48,962 bases of DNA from an uncultured Flavobacteriales bacterium (GTDB lineage Bacteria > Bacteroidota > Bacteroidia > Flavobacteriales_G > Salibacteraceae). Each line of letters begins with the position of its first letter. Position 1 is the first letter of the stretch. Below are positions 31,401 to 39,878 of this stretch, piece by piece. The DNA lies in NCBI GenBank assembly GCA_913057875.1, contig CAJXPI010000002.1, positions 1 through 48,962 on the forward strand, written 5' to 3'. The notes below the pieces were generated by a model. The model was not told where the DNA came from. It did no database searches and saw nothing but the letters and a program-made list of their open reading frames with translations. A program made the translations under genes and the position numbers.

Positions 31401-31869
31401 GCAAATTCAAATTGGAGTTGATGCCTAGATTTTGATTATTACCAAAGAGCACACCCCTAGAAATACTACCGGTTTTATCTAAACGCCCTGTGGTAAACTG
31501 CGTGGTTTGCTTTTGATCTCCTTGATAGGTAAAAGGATTTACAGAACCCTTTACATCGGGTCTAAAAACATCCGTAGATTTATTAGATACAGGCTGGGTA
31601 ATGTTCACCGGCCAGGTGCGGTAACTTACTCGAACACTATCTAGAGCGGGTGGTTGATACCAAATCAAATAACCTTCGGCATAGTTTACCCCGTAAGCGG
31701 CAGTGTCTACCCCAGCTATTTTAAATGAGTTCGGATCTACTGATAGCGAATCAAAAAAAACGGTATCGGTTTGGGTGGAGATGTTTTTTACGCGCGCATT
31801 ACTTTTAAGCTGAGCCCAAACGGAACTCACGCTCATCATTATAGATATGATTAAAAGTAATTTTTTCAT
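28429..31869 (-). CDS. Large Bacteroidota outer-membrane/cell-surface protein of unknown function (start taken at MKKLLLII)
   Basis: Signal peptide, [77 protein letters not shown] region, long beta-barrel-like C-terminus. Confidence 0.8.
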   Translation of the reverse strand: [1146 protein letters not shown]

Positions 31870-32034
31870 GCATTGCCATTCCGTACTGGAAATCACTCTT
31901 TACGAAAATAAATTTTATCGCTCCGCGATAAACGCAAGAATGCAGATATTATTTGGGATTTGGAAGAAAAAAAACTTCAATGAATTACAATTAACAATAA
32001 GAGTTTTCGTTTTTGGAAAAACTTAAAACATCGT

Positions 32035-32919
32035 ATGAATTACAAAACCATGTTAGTGGCCGCTATCCTTTTTCCTACTGGAATATGGGCCCAAAATCAA
32101 GTGAAAAAAATTAAAACCTCCAGTTTGTCTATTATGCCATTTGGAAGTATTGGCACCGGGCAATCAAGTACCTTGGATGACTTCAAGACACTTGCTCCAA
32201 ACTCCACTTTAATTCCTGACGATCTTAGCAATTTCAACACTCATAGTTACAACTCGAGTTCAGGAGGAGTAGGTACAGCTCTTTTATTGAGCTTTAAATT
32301 TAGAGATGCCACTGGCACGGCTTATAAACCCAATCCAGAACTTAGATTGGGAATCAGTTATAATTACAACCAATCCTTACACTTAAACGCATATAAGGAA
32401 GAACGTTTTGCGCATGATACCTTAATCTCGGTTAAAACAGGCCAAAGAACCGCAGTAGATTCGGTTTCGTATGTGGGCTATAATATGGATTACGCTACGC
32501 AATTTGTACGGCTAGACGCTTCTCTAATTTACAGAACCAATCCGGAAGCAAGGTGGAATTTCTTTGCGGGTGTGGGAGCAACCTTTGGCGTGAGTATCTC
32601 TAGTGAAACCCAGATCTATGAAAACCGCCATTTCTATATTCAACCTACCGAAAATGAAAGTTCCATTTATTTTAACGAAAGTGGTTATAACGGAGACCAT
32701 GAAAACGAAACCACAAGAAACGAATCAAGTTTAGCCTATTCTGCTTATGTTCCTTTAGGTTTAGATTTTAGAATTGCCGATAAAAGCGAATTTTGGCAAC
32801 GCGTGCATTTGTTTTATGAAATGCGCCCGACCATTGATTTCTTAGCTATTCCGGAACTAAACACCTATACCTCTGTAGCCTGGCAACATGGTTTTGGAGT
32901 TAAGGTGCAATGGCATTAA
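32035..32919 (+). CDS. Hypothetical outer-membrane beta-barrel protein
   Basis: Signal peptide, alternating amphipathic strands, terminal aromatic-rich strand. Confidence 0.7.
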   Translation: MNYKTMLVAAILFPTGIWAQNQVKKIKTSSLSIMPFGSIGTGQSSTLDDFKTLAPNSTLIPDDLSNFNTHSYNSSSGGVGTALLLSFKFRDATGTAYKPNPELRLGISYNYNQSLHLNAYKEERFAHDTLISVKTGQRTAVDSVSYVGYNMDYATQFVRLDASLIYRTNPEARWNFFAGVGATFGVSISSETQIYENRHFYIQPTENESSIYFNESGYNGDHENETTRNESSLAYSAYVPLGLDFRIADKSEFWQRVHLFYEMRPTIDFLAIPELNTYTSVAWQHGFGVKVQWH

Positions 32920-32926
32920 TTGCTTC

Positions 32927-32976
32927 ACCTAAAAACCAAAAGCCCCGAGCACTTCGCGTGACTCGGGGCTTTTTTT
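32927..32976. terminator. Bidirectional Rho-independent terminator, copy 1
   Basis: AGCCCCGAG-CACTTCGCGTGA-CTCGGGGCT stem flanked by A and T tracts, between convergent genes. Confidence 0.9.
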
Positions 32977-32989
32977 GTTCATAAAACTG

Positions 32990-34423
32990 TTATTCTTTCA
33001 CAAAAGAAAACCGGAAAGAATGAGAGGAAGATTGAATTTCACCAAAATACATTCCGCTAGTTAACTGATTTAAATTAAGCTTCAATTCTTGATTTACCAG
33101 CGTATATTTCTCTTCTCTTACTAACTGCCCCATACTGGAATAGATGAAAACCGCAACTTCATTTAGTTGCGTATATGGGAACTTTAAGGTTAAGGTTTCT
33201 TGTACAGGATTAGGATAACCAACCAACTCCTTTTTTTGAGCGGCTATGGTTTTTATTCCTACATTAATTGAGCCACAGGTATCGGCAAATTCAGTACCGA
33301 TGAAACGGGCTAAAGAATAAATGGAATCTTGAGGAGTGTACACCCCAAAGTTACCTCCAATATAAAGAGTATCACGGTAATGGGTCAGTGTCTCAACAGT
33401 TTCCAGTATATTGCCAACACATCCACACCATTCATTTCCATCCCAACGAGCAACACCTTCTGCGGGCACACCACCCGCACCTCCAAAACGGCCACCCACA
33501 TATAAATAGCCATCATGTACATGTAACTCCCGTAAAACACTGTATCCAAATATATCATTTTGGATTCCACCTCCCACGCTTTTCCACTGCACCCCATCCC
33601 AACGGGCAATATGGTTTTCTTTAATACTTCCTTGTTGCTCAAATTGGCCCGCTACATACAATTCTCCTTGATATATCTCCATATCATAAATGACTGTTGC
33701 TCCAGATGCTATTATTCCACCTCCCACATCAACCCAATTGGAGCCATTCCATTTCATAATATCATTCATAATACCACCAATTGAGGCATCACTACTCCCT
33801 CCAGCATATAATTCACCATTATACTCTTGAGTTACAGCTATTGATGGGTTAGAATCCATAAAATCACTTATACTTTGATACTCTTTCAATCCAGAAGCCC
33901 CATCCCACTCTATTAAGTGACCTATGGATTGATACATGAAATTTTTATCTAATCCAACCGATAAGAAGTATTTATTATCCCAGATTCCAATATCCCAAAT
34001 TCGCGCGCCCTCATTTCGGCCATCAAGTAAGTTAACAAAACTATCCGCAATCAAAACAGCAACACCACCATCACCAGCAATAATAAATGAATCATTTTTT
34101 GTAACAATATCCCAAGGAATTTGCACTGGAAAATCTGGTGAGTTATTTGTGTCTATTATTGAAATCCCACTACTAGGATCCCATTTAAAAACGGGCGTAG
34201 TTGACATTCCATTCACTTCACTTAAGAATTGCGCTCCAATTATTAATTGGTCATTTAAACTATCAACTCTTAACGAATTAACAACTTCCGAAAGATCCAG
34301 TCCAGGTAACCGTTCCCAACTATTCTGCCCCAGCAAGTTAAAAACACCTAAAAAAAAGCAAGCACTAAAAACTAGTACTTGCTTTATTCGAATTATTTTA
34401 TTCCTTGATAAAGGTAAAAACAT
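32990..34423 (-). CDS. Secreted beta-propeller-type protein with T9SS C-terminal sorting domain
   Basis: Repeated YDMEIYQGELYVAGQFEQQGS...IARWDGVQWKSVGGGI units; C-terminal LVGYPNPVQETLTLKFP...SGMYFGEIQSSSHSFRFSFVKE. Confidence 0.85.
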   Translation of the reverse strand: MFLPLSRNKIIRIKQVLVFSACFFLGVFNLLGQNSWERLPGLDLSEVVNSLRVDSLNDQLIIGAQFLSEVNGMSTTPVFKWDPSSGISIIDTNNSPDFPVQIPWDIVTKNDSFIIAGDGGVAVLIADSFVNLLDGRNEGARIWDIGIWDNKYFLSVGLDKNFMYQSIGHLIEWDGASGLKEYQSISDFMDSNPSIAVTQEYNGELYAGGSSDASIGGIMNDIMKWNGSNWVDVGGGIIASGATVIYDMEIYQGELYVAGQFEQQGSIKENHIARWDGVQWKSVGGGIQNDIFGYSVLRELHVHDGYLYVGGRFGGAGGVPAEGVARWDGNEWCGCVGNILETVETLTHYRDTLYIGGNFGVYTPQDSIYSLARFIGTEFADTCGSINVGIKTIAAQKKELVGYPNPVQETLTLKFPYTQLNEVAVFIYSSMGQLVREEKYTLVNQELKLNLNQLTSGMYFGEIQSSSHSFRFSFVKE

Positions 34424-34517
34424 ATGTAGTTTCTTTGGTGGTTATTTGGCTAAAATCAAACTTTTTCAGGACGATTCCAATAGGTAAAACTACCTAGTTA
34501 CTATACCAGCAAAACCT

Positions 34518-34565
34518 ACCTAAAAACCAAAAGCCCCGAGCACTTCGCGTTACTCGGGGCTTTCT
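34518..34565. terminator. Rho-independent terminator downstream of ftsZ, near-identical copy 2
   Basis: ACCTAAAAACCAAAAGCCCCGAGCACTTCGCGTTACTCGGGGCTTT; one mismatch to copy 1 over about 46 bp. Confidence 0.85.
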
Positions 34566-34593
34566 AGTCTTAATAGAAACTATCTTGAATATA

Positions 34594-36324
34594 TTAGTCT
34601 ACGTTATCGTGTAGAAATGAGTTGTTGGTGCTAATCCCAGGATTCTTTCCTCCTTCAGCATCTGGCTCATCTAATGAGTAACGAGATACTTGAGATTCTG
34701 AAGAATGAGGCACGTCTTCTAATGACACGGCTCTTCTTTGGTAAGCAGGCACATCTTCTAATTCACTTAAACCAGAAGCAGTACGTAATCTGCGACTTAA
34801 ATCTTTTAAGCGACCCATTCTGTTTTTCACTCTCGATTGCTGTTCTTCATCCGTTGATTGCATTTCTGCCTTTGGTGCTTCATCTTCTAAGCTGTGTGTA
34901 ATTACAGACTCAGGAGCTGGAACCGGATGGTTAACAGGAGCAGCTGGAGGAGGTGTTTGTGCCATTGGTTTAGGAACGAACGGTTTTGGCTCTTCCATCT
35001 TTGGCGCTGGTGGAGGCGTTGAAGCCTGGGGCGTTGGAGTTGGTGTAGGAACCGGATTTTGAACCTGAGGAGTTGGCGGAGTTACAGGCGTTTCTGGCGC
35101 TTGATTTACCGGACGAATATACGGTTCTAAAGGTGCTTGTTTTGGAGCTGGTTTTTCATCCTCCGGCATCTCTAGTTTAAATTCAATTTTTCCTTGAGCT
35201 TCTTCTCCTTTAATATATGGATCGGCTAATCCTGTTTTTGGAGCTGCAGGTTTTGCAGGCTCACTTTTAGGAATAGGACTTGTTAAAACTTGCGGCTGCG
35301 CATCTTCTAGGGTATGCACTGTTTTACCGGTGGTAGTTTTCATGGTTTCTTCTCCTCCATTACCCTTGGCTAATTCAAAACCAGTGGCAATAAGAGTTAC
35401 TGATAAACCATCAGTCATTTCTTCATTTTGACCGTACCCCCAAATAATATCAGCGGTTGAACCTGCTTCTTCTTGGATGTAGTCGGTAATATCAGCAATT
35501 TCATCCATGGTGATCTCTTCTTGACCAAACTCCATGTTTAATAAGATGAAACGTGCTCCTTTGATATCGTTATCGTTCAATAACGGAGAACTCAACGCAT
35601 TTTCAACAGCAGCAATGGCTCTGTTTTCACCGGTAGCTACAGCAGCACCCATCACGGCTACTCCACTGTTACGCATTACGGTAGAAACATCTTGAAAATC
35701 AACGTTAATATGACCGGTACGTGTAATAATCTCTGCAATACCTTTTGCTGCGATTGTTAGCACGTTATCGGCTTGTTCAAATACCTCACTCATTTTAAGG
35801 TTTCCGAACATTTGACGTAGCTTATCATTGTTAATGATTAACAAAGTATCTACTGCGCCTCTTAGTTCTTCAATTCCTTTTTCGGCTTGTTGTTTTCTTT
35901 TTCTTCCTTCAAATAAGAAAGGAAGCGTTACAATACCCACCGTTAAAATACCCATTTCACGTGCGGCAGTGGCAATGATTGGAGCGGCACCTGTTCCAGT
36001 ACCACCACCCATTCCGGCTGTAATAAAAACCATACGTGTTTCTGGATCGAAAATCTTAGCTATATCATCTGCTGATTCAATAGCGGCATTTCTACCCACA
36101 TCTGGTATAGAACCGGCTCCCATTCCTTCGGTTAGTGTTCCTCCTAATTGAAGTTTTTCACCTACTGGACTGATATCTAAAGCTTGCTGATCGGTGTTAC
36201 AGATTAAGAAATCTACACCTTTAATTCCTTGGTCGAACATGTGGTTAACGGCATTACTACCACCACCACCTACTCCAATTACCTTGATAATTGACGGTTT
36301 TCCTTTTGGCAAGTTAAATTCCAT
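34594..36324 (-). CDS. ftsZ: Cell division protein FtsZ with long Pro-rich C-terminal linker
   Basis: GGGGSNAVNHM, GGGTGTGAAPIIA, TLPFLFEGRKR; C-terminal EDVPAYQRRAVSLEDVPHSSES. Confidence 0.97.
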   Translation of the reverse strand: MEFNLPKGKPSIIKVIGVGGGGSNAVNHMFDQGIKGVDFLICNTDQQALDISPVGEKLQLGGTLTEGMGAGSIPDVGRNAAIESADDIAKIFDPETRMVFITAGMGGGTGTGAAPIIATAAREMGILTVGIVTLPFLFEGRKRKQQAEKGIEELRGAVDTLLIINNDKLRQMFGNLKMSEVFEQADNVLTIAAKGIAEIITRTGHINVDFQDVSTVMRNSGVAVMGAAVATGENRAIAAVENALSSPLLNDNDIKGARFILLNMEFGQEEITMDEIADITDYIQEEAGSTADIIWGYGQNEEMTDGLSVTLIATGFELAKGNGGEETMKTTTGKTVHTLEDAQPQVLTSPIPKSEPAKPAAPKTGLADPYIKGEEAQGKIEFKLEMPEDEKPAPKQAPLEPYIRPVNQAPETPVTPPTPQVQNPVPTPTPTPQASTPPPAPKMEEPKPFVPKPMAQTPPPAAPVNHPVPAPESVITHSLEDEAPKAEMQSTDEEQQSRVKNRMGRLKDLSRRLRTASGLSELEDVPAYQRRAVSLEDVPHSSESQVSRYSLDEPDAEGGKNPGISTNNSFLHDNVD

Positions 36325-36427
36325 ATTGTTCTATTTTAATAATGTTATTCAAAGTATGGGCACTTCTAAAACAAAAATGGCATAAATTCAAATGCATTTT
36401 TGAAGTATTTGTCCCACTTTATTAAGA

Positions 36428-37726
36428 TTAGTCTGTTAAATCACTAAAAAACGTATCGGATGTTTTTTTGATGGCATCTAAGAAACTAGTCATTCCTGAT
36501 TTTTTAGCGGGCATTTCTTTCTGCTTGGGTTCTTTCACAGCCGAAGTGCTTTCATCTGTATTGGTTTGAATCCGCTCAAATCCTTTTAAGATTAGTCCTA
36601 CACCCGTAGAGTACATTGGACTTGTGATATCTTCCACCCCATTTGCCAAGTGTTCTGTTGGGTAACCAATTCGAGTATCCATTCCAGTAAGGAACTCAAA
36701 CAATTGGGTAACGTTACGTAACTGTGAACCACCACCAGTAACTACGATACCTGCAATTAATTGTTTCTCTAAACCAGAATTTCTGATTTCGTAATACACT
36801 TGCTCAATGATTTCTTCTGCTCTTGATTGGATGATATTAGCCAAGTTCACCAAAGAAATTTCTTTGGGCTCACGACCTCTTAAACCAGGTATAGATACAA
36901 TTTCGTTATGAGAAGCGGTTTCAGACAAGGCGCTTCCAAACTTAACTTTCAATTGCTCTGCTTGACTCTTAATTATTGAGCAACCATGCTTAATATCTTC
37001 GGTAATGATGTTACCTCCAAATGGAATTACCGCAGTGTGACGAATAATACCTTCTTTGAAAATAGCCACATCTGTGGTACCACCACCTATGTCAACCAAT
37101 ACTACACCGGCCTCTTTTTCTTCCTTACTTAAAACTGCATCGGCCGAAGCTAATGGTTCTAAAATAAGATTATCCACTTCCATATCAGCACCGGCAACAC
37201 ATTTCACAATGTTTTTTGCCGCGGCAATATTTCCAGTAATAATATGGAAATTGGCTTCTAAACGAACCCCAGCCATACCAATTGGATCATGAATACCTTT
37301 TTCGTTATCCACGGTGAAATCTTGAGGCAATACATCAATTACCTTTTCACCTGGTAACATCACCAACTTGTACATTTCCTTGATCAACTGGTTGATGTCG
37401 GTTTGCGTAATTTCCGATTCAATATTTTCACGCATTCTGCTACCAGAGTGCTGAATACTTCTAATGTGTTGGCCGGCAATACCCACATTTACTTTACCAA
37501 TTTCGTAGCCCGCAATTTCTTCGGCTTCTTTCATTACCTTTTGAATAGCATCAATGGTTTGGGTAATATGGGTCACTACCCCTCTACTTACACCTAGCGA
37601 TTCAGTACGCGCCATACCCAAAATGTCGAGTTTGCCGTGTTCGTTAATGGTTCCAATAATGGCTACGATTTTGGTGGTTCCAATGTCTAGCCCTGCTACG
37701 ATTTCTTTATGTCTTGTCTGTTCCAT
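36428..37726 (-). CDS. ftsA: Cell division protein FtsA (start taken at MEQTRHKEI)
   Basis: VAGLDIGTTKIVAIIG, VVLVDIGGGTTDVAIF, GIVVTGGGSQLRNV. Confidence 0.96.
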   Translation of the reverse strand: MEQTRHKEIVAGLDIGTTKIVAIIGTINEHGKLDILGMARTESLGVSRGVVTHITQTIDAIQKVMKEAEEIAGYEIGKVNVGIAGQHIRSIQHSGSRMRENIESEITQTDINQLIKEMYKLVMLPGEKVIDVLPQDFTVDNEKGIHDPIGMAGVRLEANFHIITGNIAAAKNIVKCVAGADMEVDNLILEPLASADAVLSKEEKEAGVVLVDIGGGTTDVAIFKEGIIRHTAVIPFGGNIITEDIKHGCSIIKSQAEQLKVKFGSALSETASHNEIVSIPGLRGREPKEISLVNLANIIQSRAEEIIEQVYYEIRNSGLEKQLIAGIVVTGGGSQLRNVTQLFEFLTGMDTRIGYPTEHLANGVEDITSPMYSTGVGLILKGFERIQTNTDESTSAVKEPKQKEMPAKKSGMTSFLDAIKKTSDTFFSDLTD

Positions 37727-37728
37727 AG

Positions 37729-38523
37729 TTATCGTTTTATACACACAATTTGATCTTTATACTTGAGGTTTATTTCCTTGTAATTATTCCAGCCTGTTTT
37801 ACTCAGACCTTCCTTATATAGAATCATTAACTTGGTTAACGATTCATCAATATGTTCCGCGCCATCTATAATAATAACGTGGTTTCCTACTGCTGGGATA
37901 AGTTCAATATCTCCATTTTGTTTAAAATAGATTTGTTTGAACTGGGCATCCCAAAAGGGTACTTCCTTAAATTTCTTTGCCAATAAATACGCTTCATGCA
38001 ATTTGCGCGATTCAAAGTTGATTTTCATTAATTCATTAGGCTCCGCAAAGTTTAATCCGCTAACCACCGAATAGTCAATATTCAAAGCCCCATTTACCAC
38101 AGGAACTTTAGCGGTATATTTATCAGACAACGGCATTACATACCCCGCCTTATCTAAATAGAAACTACTTGTTCGCGTAAATATTCTAGCAATAGGTGTG
38201 CGTTGCTTAATATCTACATGCAACATTCCATTAATTGAAGAATACACCTCGGCTTTCTTTACCGATGGCATATTATCAAACTGGGTTTCCAGTACACGCA
38301 AATCCACATTTCTAATTGGCTCTTTCCCCTTTTGATATCCTTTAGCAAAAACTTGGCTTTCAATGTCTACTTCATCTACAAAGTAGTTGCCTTCACTTTT
38401 GTCAATAGACACCTTTAAGTCATTAAACGTTAAGTCACGTTTATTGGCTTCTGCTAATCCTAAAAGAGCGAGTAGCACCAATACCGAAAAGCTCACAATT
38501 GCTATGTTCTTGAACTTTTTCAT
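37729..38523 (-). CDS. ftsQ: FtsQ/DivIB-type division protein
   Basis: Single N-terminal TM, POTRA-like region (IRNVDLRVLETQFDNMPSVKKAEVYSSINGMLHVDIKQRTPIARI), position in dcw cluster. Confidence 0.9.
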   Translation of the reverse strand: MKKFKNIAIVSFSVLVLLALLGLAEANKRDLTFNDLKVSIDKSEGNYFVDEVDIESQVFAKGYQKGKEPIRNVDLRVLETQFDNMPSVKKAEVYSSINGMLHVDIKQRTPIARIFTRTSSFYLDKAGYVMPLSDKYTAKVPVVNGALNIDYSVVSGLNFAEPNELMKINFESRKLHEAYLLAKKFKEVPFWDAQFKQIYFKQNGDIELIPAVGNHVIIIDGAEHIDESLTKLMILYKEGLSKTGWNNYKEINLKYKDQIVCIKR

Positions 38524-39878
38524 GCCGTTACTAATTCTTTAATAGGTTCTACTAAAGTGTCAATATCGCCCGCCCCAAGGGTGAACAATACTTCAAATTC
38601 ATTTTCTTTTAAGTGGTTAACCACTTCTTCTTTTGCCAATATGGTTTTACTGGAATTGGTAATTTTTGACAATAACCTTTCTGAAGTAACCCCTTCAATT
38701 GGCAATTCACGTGCAGGATAGATATCCAGTAACAACACCTTATCAAATTGCGATAAAACGGCTGCAAAGTCTTCTTCAAAATCGCGGGTACGTGAGTACA
38801 AATGCGGTTGAAAAATGACGGTTAATTCTTTACCTGCATACATCTCTCTTGCCGATTCCAGTATTCTAGAAATTTCGGTAGGGTGATGTGCGTAATCATC
38901 TACATATATAGCTCCCGATTCATTTCGGGTAATTTCAAATCTTCTTTTCACGCCTGCAAACGAACCAATAGCCTTGGCAATTTCGGTATCGGGAATTCCA
39001 CATAAAATAGCAATGGCCGAAGCGGCTAAGGCGTTTTCAATATTATGTTTACCCGGAAGTGAAATACACACATCTGTAAACTTTCCCTTAGGATGCACAA
39101 AGTCGTAGTGGTATTGTCCATCTTGTACCTTCACATTTTCCGCCACAAAGTCCGCTTGGGTTTCTACTCCAAAAGTGTATTGGGTAACTCCCGTTACTGG
39201 AAACGTTTCCGTGATGGCTGCATTTTTAATTAACGCCCCACCTGGTTTAATGTTTTGCGTAAAATCTCTAAAGCTGGTAAGCAAGGCATCGGCCTCACCG
39301 TAAATATCTAAATGGTCAGCATCTACTGAATTAATAGCCGCAAACGTAGGTTGCAAATGCAAAAACGAACGATCAAACTCATCGGCTTCTACCACAAAGT
39401 AATCGTTGGTTTTACCGTATAAGAAATTGGTTTGATAATTACTTAAAATACCACCCACAAACGCACTTACCTCTCCAAAATGGTACTGGAAAATATGCGC
39501 CAGAATAGCACTGGTAGTTGTTTTACCATGCGTACCCGCAATAGCCAAACATTGACCTGAATTACTAATCAATCCTAGTACCTCGGCTCTTTTCATAGTT
39601 TTCAAACCACGCGACTGAATGGTTTCCCATTCTGGATTGGTGGCTGAAACTGCTGGAGTATAAACTACCAAGTCTGTTGCCTCTGGAATAAGAGTTGCAT
39701 CTGGCGAATAGTGAATTGCAATACCCTCTTGCTCCAAAGTAGAAGTTAGCGGGGTTTTTGTTTTGTCATAACCAGAAACCGCACAACCGTGTAGTTTGAA
39801 ATAACGCGCCAAGGCACTCATTCCAATCCCACCTACTCCTAAGAAGTAAACCGTTGATATGTTTTCTAGTTTCATCAT
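38520..39878 (-). CDS. murC: UDP-N-acetylmuramate--L-alanine ligase
   Basis: FLGVGGIGMSALARYF, AIAGTHGKTTTSAILA, DDYAHHPTEI. Confidence 0.97.
   Translation of the reverse strand: MMKLENISTVYFLGVGGIGMSALARYFKLHGCAVSGYDKTKTPLTSTLEQEGIAIHYSPDATLIPEATDLVVYTPAVSATNPEWETIQSRGLKTMKRAEVLGLISNSGQCLAIAGTHGKTTTSAILAHIFQYHFGEVSAFVGGILSNYQTNFLYGKTNDYFVVEADEFDRSFLHLQPTFAAINSVDADHLDIYGEADALLTSFRDFTQNIKPGGALIKNAAITETFPVTGVTQYTFGVETQADFVAENVKVQDGQYHYDFVHPKGKFTDVCISLPGKHNIENALAASAIAILCGIPDTEIAKAIGSFAGVKRRFEITRNESGAIYVDDYAHHPTEISRILESAREMYAGKELTVIFQPHLYSRTRDFEEDFAAVLSQFDKVLLLDIYPARELPIEGVTSERLLSKITNSSKTILAKEEVVNHLKENEFEVLFTLGAGDIDTLVEPIKELVTA

Noticed and set aside
33388-33624. His-rich plus-strand ORF (HIHTIHFHPNEQHLLRAHHPH...)
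   Set aside because: Antisense of the repetitive propeller gene (GGATGG/TGGGATGG repeats give His-rich antisense); no independent coding evidence.
33936-34487. 183-aa plus-strand ORF opposite the T9SS propeller gene
   Set aside because: Fully antisense to a well supported secreted-protein CDS and lacks domain-like features.
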